NCBI GenBank assembly: GCA_001717005.1
Contig: MAGS01000086.1
Coordinates: forward strand, 23,802-64,582
Direction: 5' to 3'
Length of the DNA stretch: 40,781 nt
From: Candidatus Methanomethylicus mesodigestus
GTDB lineage: Archaea; Thermoproteota; Methanomethylicia; Methanomethylicales; Methanomethylicaceae
The translations under genes and the position numbers were made by a program. How positions within the stretch are numbered: position 1 is the first letter of the stretch; every line of letters begins with the position of its first letter. Positions 7,575 through 15,788 of this stretch are shown in pieces. Under the pieces are notes generated by a model. It did no database searches. It had not been told where the DNA came from and saw only the letters and a program-made list of their open reading frames with translations.

Positions 7575-8126
7575 TCACTCGTGGAGCAGGCCGAGGCTCT
7601 TCAGCTTCTCGTGTATCTTGTCGGTCGCCACCCTTGTCTCGTCCTCGTGCTTCGCCCCCGTGCAGACCATCTTCCCGGACGAGAATATCAGGAACACGAC
7701 CTTGGGGTCGGTCATCCTGTATATCAGCCCCGGGAACTGCTCCGGCTCGTACATCACGTTCTCAAGTATGAACGCCGCCTTCTCGAGATTCACCTCCGCG
7801 TTCAGGTTCGCCGATGCCACTATGTTCTGGACCGTGATCTCGGGGGTCCCTATGATCACTATCTTCCTGTCCTTGAGGTTGCTGATTATCTTCTTGACCG
7901 CGTTGTGGACCTCCTTCGAGGACTTTGCCCCGGTGCACACCATCTTGCCGGTCGAGAAGATGAGCGTCGCCGTCCTCGGCTTCGGGATCCTGTAGACCAG
8001 CCCCGGGAACTTCTCCGGGATGTACTCGACGCCTGGTACGTTCTCCGATATCGCATTGAGGTCGAACTTCTGGTTCATCGTAACCGATGCGACAACATTC
8101 TCAATCTGGACCGAGGGGTTTGCCAA
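7575..8126 (-). CDS. tbp: TATA-box binding protein (TBP)
   Basis: The 183-residue protein is two direct repeats of the TBP saddle (about residues 5-90 and 96-180). Each repeat has the pattern 'FPGLVYR...TATLIFSTGKMVCTGAK' or 'FPGLIYR...VVFLIFSSGKMVCTGAK'. It is the general transcription factor that binds TATA boxes and recruits TFB and RNA polymerase. The acidic C-terminal tail of many archaeal TBPs is nearly absent (the chain ends 'SLGLLHE'). The start is TTG at 8126 with 'aggagat' as Shine-Dalgarno sequence and a TATA-like 'cttaaaata' at about 8181-8191. It is transcribed alone; tRNA-Glu lies downstream on the other strand. Confidence 0.97.
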   Translation of the reverse strand: MANPSVQIENVVASVTMNQKFDLNAISENVPGVEYIPEKFPGLVYRIPKPRTATLIFSTGKMVCTGAKSSKEVHNAVKKIISNLKDRKIVIIGTPEITVQNIVASANLNAEVNLEKAAFILENVMYEPEQFPGLIYRMTDPKVVFLIFSSGKMVCTGAKHEDETRVATDKIHEKLKSLGLLHE

Positions 8127-8180
8127 GCTCTGTATCTCCTACTCATAACGTTCCTTCAGCAACCTTATCCTTTTCGTGGT

Positions 8181-8191
8181 CACTATTTTAA
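8181..8191 (-). promoter_or_regulatory. TATA box of tbp
   Basis: 'tcttaaaatag' on the minus strand lies 55-65 bp before the TTG start of tbp, leaving a leader of roughly 30 nt that contains the 'aggagat' ribosome binding site. Confidence 0.4.
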
Positions 8192-8465
8192 GATGACCTT
8201 GCCTGGAGCCGAATTCCCGCCAAAAAAAGCCCAAAATTCGGGTCGCCGGGAGCGGTCGGCGAGCTTGTGCCGAGCGCGGCACGCTCCGAGGGTCTGCTCC
8301 TCATCGAAATCGAGGACCACGTCGTAGGCATCGGCGCAGATGGCCGGCGCAGCCTCTTCAATCCACTCTTGACCAAAAGCCCAAGGGGATGGGCGCGGCC
8401 CTCCCGGTCGCCAAGAGTTGCATAGGCATTCACGGAGGGACGACAAGCGTTAAGAACAAGCAGGC
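8192..8465. other. Intergenic region between tbp and the histidine kinase
   Basis: The gap between the two genes is about 400 bases. Two overlapping minus-strand ORFs (8183-8446 and 8188-8433) share the region. The longer has an acidic stretch 'DAYDVVLDFDEEQ', but it runs into the tbp promoter and has no recognisable family. It could be a decayed gene. I see no RNA gene. Confidence 0.35.
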
Positions 8466-8477
8466 AAGGTTATAACC
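8466..8477 (+). promoter_or_regulatory. TATA box of the histidine kinase gene
   Basis: 'aaggttataacc' sits about 50 bp before the TTG start at 8528, predicting a leader of around 30 nt. Confidence 0.4.
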
Positions 8478-8527
8478 ATAACGATCGTTTTAACCCCCCT
8501 GTAGATGCCCACGGGTAGTGATGAGTC

Positions 8528-10315
8528 TTGAAGATACACCTGAAATCCGTCCTCATCATAGGTGCCATGGCGATCATATTGCTGTCGCTGCTAAGCTTCT
8601 CTACCTACTCTATGATCCTCGCCGGATTCTCAGAGATCGAGACCAAAGAGACGCTTGGCAACATAGCCCTCGCGCAGCGTATAATCGGCAACGACCTGAG
8701 CGAACTGGAGACCACTGCCTCCGACTGGGCTTGGTGGGATGACACCTACTCATTCATGGGTACCATGAGCCAGTCCTACATCGACTCGACCCTCGCCGAC
8801 GCGTCCCTCCAGAACATCCATGTAAACGTCATACTATTCATCGATACCAACGGAAGCCTCTGGTTCGGGAAAGCTGTCAACCTCACGACGGGCGACGGAG
8901 TCGAACTCCCTCCCTCCATCGCCGAGAACCTCTCCTACTTTGAGCCGCTCACAGTCTTCAATGGCACCGCGCGCCACAGCGGCGTTCTGATCATAGGCGA
9001 AACCCCTGCGCTCTTCAGCTCGTCCCCCATACTGACCACCGACCGCGAGGGGCCGAGCGCGGGCACGCTCATCATGATCCGATACTTCGACGAGGTGGCG
9101 GCCGCCAGGATCTCTTCGATCCTGAACATGTCCTTCGAGGCGGTCAATTACAACAGTCCTTCTCTATCTCCGGACTTTGCGGAGGCTAAGGCGTCCCTCT
9201 CCCCCTCCGGCACCTTCGTCAAGATCGTGAGCGAGGACACCATATCCGGATTCGCAGAGTTGCGCGACCCATACGGCGACCCCGCAATTCTCTTCAGGAT
9301 GGATATGTCGAGGGCCCTCTCCGCCCTGAAGGGGGCGGCCCTCTTCTACTTCCTGCTCTCAACGTTTGGCATCAGCATAATGGCGGTCCTGATCGCCCTC
9401 CTACTCCTCAGGTGGGCGATCATACTGCGCATAAGCCGATTGTCTTCCGAAGTCAGCCAGATAGCGTCCTCGAAGAGCTTCGAGTCGAGGGTGGCAGAGA
9501 GTGGCGAGGATGAGATATACGCTCTAGCCCACGACATAAACGGGATGCTGCTCGCCCTCCAGAACTCCCAGATCACGCTGAAGGAGTACAGCGAGCACCT
9601 TGAGGACCTCGTGAATGAGAAGACGAAGCAGCTGAAGGAGGCTGAGCGGCTGGCCACAATCGGCGAGACCGCAGCCATGGTGGGCCACGACCTCAAGAGC
9701 CCGCTCCAGGCTGCCGTCAACACGCTATATCTGGCAAAGGAGACGCTCGGGTCGATGAAGCTCGACGAAAAGGATATGCTATCCATGGACGAATACTGCG
9801 ACCGCCTCTCAAAGTATCTCTCTTACATGAACAGGATAGTCTCCGACCTGCAGGACTTCGCCAGGCCGCTGAAGCCGGAATACGCTTGGGTGGACCTGAG
9901 GCGCCTTCTTTCCGACTCGCTAAACACGATCCAGGTCCCGAAGGGCGTGGGCGTGTCGGTGGACGTCGCCGAGGGCTTCCCCAAGGTGAGGGCGGACCCG
10001 CTCCTGATGCAGCGCCTCTCCACCAACTTGGCCAACAACGCGGTCCAGGCTATGCCTGACGGCGGGTCGCTGCGCATCTCCGCCCGCCTCTCCGGAGGGT
10101 CCCTGACCCTGAAGTTCAGCGATACGGGGGTCGGCATATCTGAGGAGAACTTGGGCAAACTCTTCGTACCCCTCTTCACGACCAAGTCGAAGGGCTCGGG
10201 GCTGGGGCTGGCGATCTGCAAGAGGATCGCAGAGGCGCAGGGCGGCACAATAGCCGTCGAGAGCAAAGTCGGCGCCGGGACGGCGTTCACCGTCACGATA
10301 CCGCAGCCGCCGTAG
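8528..10315 (+). CDS. Membrane sensor histidine kinase with CHASE4 domain
   Basis: The 595-residue protein has TM1 (about 7-30), an extracytoplasmic CHASE4 domain with its hallmark 'SDWAWWDDTYSFM' (about 65-77), TM2 (about 266-300), a HAMP linker (about 300-350), a coiled coil, and a HisKA domain with H-box 'GHDLKSPL' (His387). The HATPase domain has N-box 'NLANNAVQAM' (about 500), G1 'DTGVGI' (532-537) and G2 'GSGLGLAI' (556-563). It would sense an external small ligand and phosphorylate a response regulator. No regulator is adjacent; the nearest lone receiver protein is at 35244. The start is TTG at 8528, because the in-frame stop at 8522-8524 rules out anything longer. Confidence 0.92.
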   Translation: MKIHLKSVLIIGAMAIILLSLLSFSTYSMILAGFSEIETKETLGNIALAQRIIGNDLSELETTASDWAWWDDTYSFMGTMSQSYIDSTLADASLQNIHVNVILFIDTNGSLWFGKAVNLTTGDGVELPPSIAENLSYFEPLTVFNGTARHSGVLIIGETPALFSSSPILTTDREGPSAGTLIMIRYFDEVAAARISSILNMSFEAVNYNSPSLSPDFAEAKASLSPSGTFVKIVSEDTISGFAELRDPYGDPAILFRMDMSRALSALKGAALFYFLLSTFGISIMAVLIALLLLRWAIILRISRLSSEVSQIASSKSFESRVAESGEDEIYALAHDINGMLLALQNSQITLKEYSEHLEDLVNEKTKQLKEAERLATIGETAAMVGHDLKSPLQAAVNTLYLAKETLGSMKLDEKDMLSMDEYCDRLSKYLSYMNRIVSDLQDFARPLKPEYAWVDLRRLLSDSLNTIQVPKGVGVSVDVAEGFPKVRADPLLMQRLSTNLANNAVQAMPDGGSLRISARLSGGSLTLKFSDTGVGISEENLGKLFVPLFTTKSKGSGLGLAICKRIAEAQGGTIAVESKVGAGTAFTVTIPQPP

Positions 10316-10361
10316 CCTCCTACGCGCCCGCCGCGCAGGTGCCGCCTGCGCTTCATTATCG

Positions 10362-10396
10362 TTTATAACCCCTCGGATCGAAGTAACCTAGAGGGA
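10362..10396 (+). promoter_or_regulatory. TATA box and Shine-Dalgarno sequence of the CooS-like gene
   Basis: 'tttataa' (10362-10368) and 'gaggga' (10391-10396). The latter lies 7 bp before a TTG codon at 10404 and decides that start. Confidence 0.5.
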
Positions 10397-10403
10397 CGTC
10401 TTT

Positions 10404-12293
10404 TTGTCAGACAGGATCAGCGCACACCATTCCATCAAGGAGATGTACGGCAAGATAAAGTCCGACGGGATCACAAACGTCTGGGACCGGTGGGCTGCCC
10501 AGGAGCAGGTTAGGTGCAAGACCTTCTGCGCCAAGGGGCTCAGCTGCCAGTTCTGCAGCAACGGCCCCTGCAGGATAATCCCCGGCAGGCTCGAGCGGGG
10601 CGTCTGCGGCATCGACGGCGACGCGATGCCCATGCGCTACATGCTCCTTAGGAACGCGATGGGGCTGTCGACCTACACCTACCACGCGCGCGAGGTCGCG
10701 AAGACGCTCATAGCGACCGCCGAGGGCAGGACGCCGTTCGAGATCAGGGACGTCCAGAAGCTGAAGGCGCTGGCGGAAAAGGCTGGGATCGCCCCCTCGC
10801 TGCCGGCGAGGGCCATGGCATCAGCGCTCGGGCAGTACATGCTCGCGTCCATAAACGGCGACCCGCGCACCCCGCTGGGGCTGATCCCTTCCATGGCGAC
10901 GCCCGGGCGGGTCGAGGCGTGGGCGAGGCTTGGCATACTGCCCGGCGGGCCCGCGAACGAGCAGGTGGACGCCGTCTCACACTGCCTCACAAGCGTCGAT
11001 GGCGACTACGTCTCGCTCGCCAAGACCGCGCTCAGGATGAGCATCTCGTGCATCTACGGCTCGCTGATACCCCTCGAGTACGGCCAGGACATCCTCTTCG
11101 GCACGCCGCGCCCCCACACGATCAACTTCGACCTCGGGCTTCTCGACCCATCATACGTCAACATCGTCGTCAACGGGCACGAGCCCTTCGTCGGTATGGC
11201 GCTGATAAGGCACTGCAGGCGCGAGGACGTGCAGCAGGATGCCCGCGGCGCAGGCGCCAAGGGTGTCAGGGTCATAGGCTCCATAGAGACCGGGCAGGAG
11301 ATCCTGCAGAGGACCGAGTCCGACGCCGTATACATGGGGATGACCGGCAACTGGCTGACGGTCGAGCCGCTCATAGCCACCGGCGCCGTGGACCTATTCG
11401 CCATGGACATGAACTGCTCGCCGCCATCGCTCGAGGAGTACGCTAAGAAGTACCCCACGACCTTCGTCTCCGTCTCGCCCCTCGTCAACGTCCCCGGCAT
11501 CGGAACCCACGTGGATTACCTGCCGGAGAGGGTCGAGGCGCAGGCAGCCGAGCTCGCGAGGATGGCGGTCTCCAACTTCAGGAGCCGCCGCGGGAGGCAG
11601 CCGCACGTCCCGGCGAGGGTGCAGTCCGCGGTCGTCGGGTTCTCTACCGAGTCCATACTCGAGGCGCTAGGCGGCACCCTCACCCCGCTCCTCGATGCCA
11701 TAAAGGGCGGCGCCATCAAGGGGGTCGTCGGGCTCGTCTCGTGCACTACCCTGGGCAACGGCCCCCAGGACTCCGCGACGATAGCCATGGCAAAGGAGCT
11801 CATAAGGCGGGACATACTCGTCCTCTCGATGGGCTGCGGCAGCGCCGCCCTCCAGGTCGGCGGCCTCTGCACGCTCGAGGCAGGCGAGCTCGCGGGGCCG
11901 GGCCTCAGGGCCATGTGCGGCGCCCTGAAGGTGCCACCCGTCCTCTCATTCGGGACCTGCACCGACACCGGGCGGCTCTCGGTGCTCGTCTCGGCAATCG
12001 CCAACGCGCTCGGGGTCGACGTGCCCGCGCTGCCTGTGGCCGTGACCGCCCCGCAGTACATGGAGCAGAAGGCCACACTCGACGCCGTCTTCGCCCTCGC
12101 TTTCGGTGTCCTGACCCACGTCTCGCCGACCCCGCCGCTCGTGGGAGGGGCGAGGCTGATGAAGCTCCTCTCGCAGGACCTCGAAGGGCTCACAGGCGGC
12201 AGCCTCCTCCTCGAGGAGGACATGGCAAAGGCCGCCGAGGCTATATCCTCCCACATATCGAAGAAGCGGTCCGCCCTGGGGCTCCCGGCATAG
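10404..12293 (+). CDS. cooS: CooS-like (Ni-CODH family) protein with hybrid-cluster-type active-site ligands
   Basis: The 629-residue protein matches anaerobic CO dehydrogenase catalytic subunits along its whole length. The N-terminal cluster motif is C48-x2-C51-x4-C56 ('CQFCSNGPCRI') plus C68 ('GVCG'). The active-site ligands H259 ('NGHEP'), C338 ('MNCSPP'), C447 ('VSCTT'), C478 ('MGCGS'), C519 ('GTCTD') and the lysine K556 are present. Compared from memory with CODH-II of Carboxydothermus, Cys295 is replaced by E295 ('GSIETG'), His93 by Tyr, and 'HEK' by 'EQK' (E554). Both glutamates match hybrid cluster protein ligands. The D-cluster is also altered (C38, C42; the usual second Cys is S47). 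No CooF or Ni-insertion gene is near. CO oxidation is therefore doubtful; NO/hydroxylamine chemistry is an alternative. Confidence 0.88.
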   Translation: MSDRISAHHSIKEMYGKIKSDGITNVWDRWAAQEQVRCKTFCAKGLSCQFCSNGPCRIIPGRLERGVCGIDGDAMPMRYMLLRNAMGLSTYTYHAREVAKTLIATAEGRTPFEIRDVQKLKALAEKAGIAPSLPARAMASALGQYMLASINGDPRTPLGLIPSMATPGRVEAWARLGILPGGPANEQVDAVSHCLTSVDGDYVSLAKTALRMSISCIYGSLIPLEYGQDILFGTPRPHTINFDLGLLDPSYVNIVVNGHEPFVGMALIRHCRREDVQQDARGAGAKGVRVIGSIETGQEILQRTESDAVYMGMTGNWLTVEPLIATGAVDLFAMDMNCSPPSLEEYAKKYPTTFVSVSPLVNVPGIGTHVDYLPERVEAQAAELARMAVSNFRSRRGRQPHVPARVQSAVVGFSTESILEALGGTLTPLLDAIKGGAIKGVVGLVSCTTLGNGPQDSATIAMAKELIRRDILVLSMGCGSAALQVGGLCTLEAGELAGPGLRAMCGALKVPPVLSFGTCTDTGRLSVLVSAIANALGVDVPALPVAVTAPQYMEQKATLDAVFALAFGVLTHVSPTPPLVGGARLMKLLSQDLEGLTGGSLLLEEDMAKAAEAISSHISKKRSALGLPA

Positions 12294-12399
12294 CCCGCCG
12301 GGCGGTCGCCGTCGGCATGGGCAGGCGGGCCGCCCCCTCCCGACCCAACCCTTTTATCGCATCCCGCCCAAATGTCATCACTGAAAGGAGACTCTTCCC

Positions 12400-13401
12400 A
12401 TGGACCCAAAGGAATCCGCGCGGAACGCACTCCTGTACGTCTTGGATGCGGCGGCCGGCGAGAGGGCAGCCGTGATATGCGACGACGTCAGCCTCGAAGT
12501 CGGCAGGGCCTTCGCCGAGGGTGCCGTAGGCCTCGACCTCTGGTCGCGCCTCTTCGTTCTCAAGACCGGCGGCGAGCCGCGGTCCTCGGTCCCGACCGAG
12601 GTGCGCGAGGCGGTCGCCTCCGGCTCGGCCGACATATACGTGACGATCTTCCGCGAGAGCGAGAGGGAGACGCCCTTCCGCATCAGCATAATCGACCTCA
12701 TAAGCAAGCACCGGAAGTACCGGCTTGGCCACTGCCCGGGCATAACGATGGACATGCTTACCGAGGGCGCTCTGGCCCTCTCCGCCGAGGAGCACAGGGC
12801 GATCTACTCCGACGCGCAGAGGCTGATGTCGCGCCTTGCCGGGGCCGAAAGGGTCAGGGTCACCAGCCCCAACGGGACCGACGCATCGTTCCGGGCGCTC
12901 GGCAGGGACTTCTTCACCGACACCCGGTTCGACTGGAAGACCTACAAGTGGGGGAACCTGCCGACGGGCGAGGTGATGTGCGCCCCCGTGGAGGACTCGC
13001 TCGAGGGCAGGATCGTCTGCGACCTGTCAATAGGCGGCATAGGCCAAATCTCCTCGCCCGTGAAGATCACCGCCAGGGGCGGCCGCGCGGAGCGGTTCGA
13101 GTGCTCCGACGTCGCTGTCCTGAGGCGCGTGGAGGACGCCCTCAGCGTGGACGACGCCGCCAGGCACGTCGGCGAGTTCGCATTCGGGCTGAACAAGAAG
13201 GCGCGGCTCTCGGCGGGCTTCCTTGAGGCCGAGAAGGTCGGCAACACTATCCACTTCGCCTTCGGGCACAACACCGACTTCCCTGGCGGCATGAACGCGT
13301 CCGCCACGCACATGGACTTCCTCGTCTCGAAGCCCACGGTCACGGTCACTACCTCCCCCGGGAGGGAGATCATCGCCATGAGGGACGGGGTCCTGCAGTA
13401 G
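12400..13401 (+). CDS. M29-type (aminopeptidase T-like) metallopeptidase family protein
   Basis: The 333-residue protein has the C-terminal signature of M29 aminopeptidases. 'NLPTGEVMCAP' (E191), 'GEFAFGLN' (E259), 'NTIHFAFG' (H285) and 'SATHMDF' (H304, D306) supply the expected two-metal site. The family removes N-terminal amino acids from peptides in the cytoplasm; archaeal members are often uncharacterised. It is shorter than the roughly 400-residue bacterial AmpT/AmpS enzymes, mainly at the N-terminus. The start ATG at 12400 has 'aaaggag' 11 bp upstream. It follows the CooS-like gene by 106 bp with its own possible promoter ('cttttatcgc'). It ends 2 bp from the stop of the convergent porB gene. 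Confidence 0.8.
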   Translation: MDPKESARNALLYVLDAAAGERAAVICDDVSLEVGRAFAEGAVGLDLWSRLFVLKTGGEPRSSVPTEVREAVASGSADIYVTIFRESERETPFRISIIDLISKHRKYRLGHCPGITMDMLTEGALALSAEEHRAIYSDAQRLMSRLAGAERVRVTSPNGTDASFRALGRDFFTDTRFDWKTYKWGNLPTGEVMCAPVEDSLEGRIVCDLSIGGIGQISSPVKITARGGRAERFECSDVAVLRRVEDALSVDDAARHVGEFAFGLNKKARLSAGFLEAEKVGNTIHFAFGHNTDFPGGMNASATHMDFLVSKPTVTVTTSPGREIIAMRDGVLQ

Positions 13402-13403
13402 TG

Positions 13404-14330
13404 CTACTCTCCCGGGCCTGCCTCCCCCCGCCCCGCGCCCCCCTCGAGCCTCCGAGCCATCCCTGCCCACCTGGCATCCAGCTCGTCCTGCAGCCTGGCG
13501 ACCTCCGCGTCCCCGAGCTGGCCGAACCTGCCCTGCATCCTTAGGTAGTCCGCAAGCGGTCTCCTCCTCGACCTGTCCAGCAGCCCCCTCGACGGCCCGG
13601 TGAGTGTGTACCTGCCGCCCTGCCACTCGTAGAGGATCCACGACCCGGTCATGACTGCCATCCTCCCCACATCCACGCCCCTCTCCGTCGGGTACCTCCA
13701 GCCGGGAGGGCAAGGCGTGAGTATGTGGATGTACTTCAGCCCCCTGATCGACATCGCCTTCTTGATCTTGTCCGCAAGGTCCAGCGGGAAGGCCGCGCAC
13801 GCCGTCGCAACGTAAGGCACGCCGTGGGCCGCCATTATCGCCGGGACGTCCTTCTTGGGCTCCGCCTTCCCCCTTATCGCCGTGGTCGTCGCCGCGCCCG
13901 CCGGGGTGGCGCTGCTGCTCTGCGTGCCCGTGTTCATATACGCCTCGTTGTCGTAGCAGACGTAGATGAAGTTCTCGCCCCTCTCGGCCGCGCCGCTGAG
14001 CCCCTGTATCCCTATGTCCGCGGTCCCGCCGTCGCCGGCCCACGCCACTACGCTGGTCTCCCCCCTCCCCGAGAGCTCGAGCGCCGCCGACATGCCGCTG
14101 GCGGTCGCCGCAGCCGCCGCGAAGGCAGTGTTCAGGGTCGGGACCGCCGATGACGACCTCGGATAGTAGCCCTGTATCACCGCGCTGCAGCATGCGGGCA
14201 CCGTCATGACCGTATTCGGCCCCAGCACCTTGAGCGCCATCCTGATGGCAAGCGAGAGCATGCACCCCGGGCACGACGCATTGCCCGGCAGGAAGAGCTC
14301 ATCCTGGCGCAGCTCCTTCAGCGTCACCAC
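13404..14330 (-). CDS. porB: Pyruvate:ferredoxin oxidoreductase beta subunit (TPP-binding)
   Basis: This is the thiamine-diphosphate subunit of the four-subunit enzyme that converts pyruvate, CoA and oxidised ferredoxin to acetyl-CoA, CO2 and reduced ferredoxin. Visible are the N-terminal cluster cysteines ('GNASCPGCM', then 'PACCSA'), the TPP motif 'GDGGTADIGIQGL' and 'YDNEAYMNTGTQ', a PorB hallmark, plus a later Cys at 'TPCPPGW'. The C-terminal 40 residues are Arg/Gly-rich and probably not conserved. It is the last gene of porGDAB. The GTG start at 14330 lies one base after the porA stop, with 'gaggtg' overlapping as ribosome binding site. It could act on another 2-oxoacid, but the motif set favours pyruvate. 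Confidence 0.93.
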   Translation of the reverse strand: MVTLKELRQDELFLPGNASCPGCMLSLAIRMALKVLGPNTVMTVPACCSAVIQGYYPRSSSAVPTLNTAFAAAAATASGMSAALELSGRGETSVVAWAGDGGTADIGIQGLSGAAERGENFIYVCYDNEAYMNTGTQSSSATPAGAATTTAIRGKAEPKKDVPAIMAAHGVPYVATACAAFPLDLADKIKKAMSIRGLKYIHILTPCPPGWRYPTERGVDVGRMAVMTGSWILYEWQGGRYTLTGPSRGLLDRSRRRPLADYLRMQGRFGQLGDAEVARLQDELDARWAGMARRLEGGAGRGEAGPGE

Positions 14331-14331
14331 C

Positions 14332-15528
14332 TCAGGCTCCCCCCTGGCCCCCGGGCGCGCTGGGCGAGCGCCTCAGCCCCCACCACACCTCGTGCCCCTG
14401 GGCGGGATCCCCCGACTCCGCGGCCCTGAGCGCATCCGCCGCCATCCCCATGAAGTCCTCTGGCCTGATGTCCCTGCCGCCGAGCCCCGCGACATACCGC
14501 GCCGCCCTTCCCCCGACCACCGACGCCGCCTCCGTCGCCAGGATGCCCCCCATCCCGAAGGAGTAGTCCCTGTCCACGACCGCGACCGCCTTCGCGCCGC
14601 CAACCGCCCTCACTATCGCCTCGGACGGGAAGGGGCGCACAGCCTTCATCCGCAGGACGCCCGCCCTCGTTCCTTGGTCCCTGAGCGCATCCGCCGCGTC
14701 CTTGGCGTCCCCGCTCGACGCCCCTGCGACCACAATCACCACCTCCGCATCGCCGCACCTGTAATCCTCGACCAGCCCCGCCTGCCTCCTCCCGGATGCC
14801 CTGCCGAACGCGCCCGCCGCCTCCTCTATGACGCGCTTGGAGCGTTCGAGCGCATCCCTTATCGCGCTCCTCACCTCCATCATCGCATCCGGGCCGGTCA
14901 GGTTGCCGTAGGTTGCCGGGCTTCTAGTATCCATCAGAACGGGCAGCATCGACGGGTCCAGCCTCGGCAGGAACGCATCTGCATCCTCCTGCGGCATGAG
15001 GTCCAGCCGCTCCGCCGTATGCGAGAGCGAGAACGCATCTAGGCCGAACATCACCGGCTGCATCACCTCGGCGTCCTCCGCAACCCTGAACGCCATGATC
15101 GAGGTGTCGTATGCCTCCTGCACGCTCTCGCAGATCATCGAGATCCAGCCGGCGTCGCGCTGCGCGAGCTGGTCGGTGTGCTCGTTCCAGATGCTCCACG
15201 GCGGCGCCAGCGTCCTGTTCACGACCGCCATCACCATTGGTATCCTGCCCAGGCCGGTCCAGAAGACCATCTCGTTCATGTAGAGGAGCCCCTGCGAGGA
15301 GGTCGCCGTGAACGCCCTCGCCCCGCACGCCGCCGCCCCGTAGCAGGCGCTGAGCGCGCTGTGCTCGGACTCGACTCTTATGTACCTCCCCCTCATCTCG
15401 CCGCTCGCCATAAACTCCGAGAGCTTCTCCACGATCTGCGTCTGAGGGGTTATCGGGTATGCCGCGACCACCTCTGCCCTCGCCGACCTCACCCCGTACG
15501 CCACCGCGTGGTTTCCTGTCGCTATCAA
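14332..15528 (-). CDS. porA: Pyruvate:ferredoxin oxidoreductase alpha subunit
   Basis: The 398-residue protein has the alpha-subunit signatures 'AAYPITPQTQIVEKL' and 'ESEHSALSACYGAAACGAR', followed by 'TATSSQGLLYMNE' and 'PPWSIWNEHTDQL', close to archaeal PorA. It pairs with PorB to bind TPP and the 2-oxoacid; its C-terminal domain is transketolase-like. The start is TTG at 15528, overlapping the porD stop by four bases (TTGA), so translation is coupled. The length is normal for the family (about 390-400). The substrate is assigned as pyruvate by resemblance; 2-oxoisovalerate (Vor) is the main alternative. Confidence 0.93.
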   Translation of the reverse strand: MIATGNHAVAYGVRSARAEVVAAYPITPQTQIVEKLSEFMASGEMRGRYIRVESEHSALSACYGAAACGARAFTATSSQGLLYMNEMVFWTGLGRIPMVMAVVNRTLAPPWSIWNEHTDQLAQRDAGWISMICESVQEAYDTSIMAFRVAEDAEVMQPVMFGLDAFSLSHTAERLDLMPQEDADAFLPRLDPSMLPVLMDTRSPATYGNLTGPDAMMEVRSAIRDALERSKRVIEEAAGAFGRASGRRQAGLVEDYRCGDAEVVIVVAGASSGDAKDAADALRDQGTRAGVLRMKAVRPFPSEAIVRAVGGAKAVAVVDRDYSFGMGGILATEAASVVGGRAARYVAGLGGRDIRPEDFMGMAADALRAAESGDPAQGHEVWWGLRRSPSAPGGQGGA

Positions 15529-15788
15529 TCAGATGCCTCCTCCGCCATCCTTATCGCCTTGACCGGGCAGACCGCCCCGCAGATCCCGCACCCCTTGCAG
15601 TAGTCGTAGTCTATCCGAACGCCGCGCCCCTCGCCCCTCACTACTGACGCATCCGGGCAGTAAAGCCAGCAGATGAGGCACTTCGTGCACCTCCTTTGGT
15701 CTATCTCAGGCCTCCTGAGCCTCCACTGCCCCGTCCTGCCGCTGGCCCCCATGGTGGGGGCAGACGATGCCGCCCCGCAATCCCTCAC
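15525..15788 (-). CDS. porD: Pyruvate:ferredoxin oxidoreductase delta subunit (2x[4Fe-4S] ferredoxin)
   Basis: Two ferredoxin-type motifs, 'CTKCLICWLYC' and 'CKGCGICGAVC', carry electrons from PorAB to external ferredoxin. Before them comes 'TGQWRLRRPEI', equivalent to the conserved PorD 'TGSWR..RPE' segment. Two starts are possible. A GTG at 15788 overlaps the porG stop (GTGA) and has 'gaggtg' upstream; the ATG at 15752 would give a 75-residue protein. I prefer the GTG (87 residues) because of the ribosome binding site and coupling. The ORF track joins this gene to a long upstream shadow frame, which should be ignored. Confidence 0.88.
   Translation of the reverse strand: MRDCGAASSAPTMGASGRTGQWRLRRPEIDQRRCTKCLICWLYCPDASVVRGEGRGVRIDYDYCKGCGICGAVCPVKAIRMAEEASD

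Noticed and set aside
8183-8446. 87-codon minus-strand ORF between tbp and the kinase gene
   Set aside because: It ends inside the tbp promoter, competes with another frame over the same bases and has no recognised domain. A decayed gene is possible but cannot be supported.
8517-8523. C-box-like GTGATGA before the kinase gene (possible C/D sRNA)
   Set aside because: No matching D and D' boxes at proper spacing; it is more likely part of the kinase gene's leader.
10404-12293. Simple annotation as a functional CO dehydrogenase
   Set aside because: Two active-site ligand positions and the relay histidine differ from CODH, and accessory genes are absent, so only the family is assigned.
14373-15647. 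Plus-strand ORFs across the por operon
   Set aside because: They are shadows of porA and porD; the minus-strand frames have clear family motifs.
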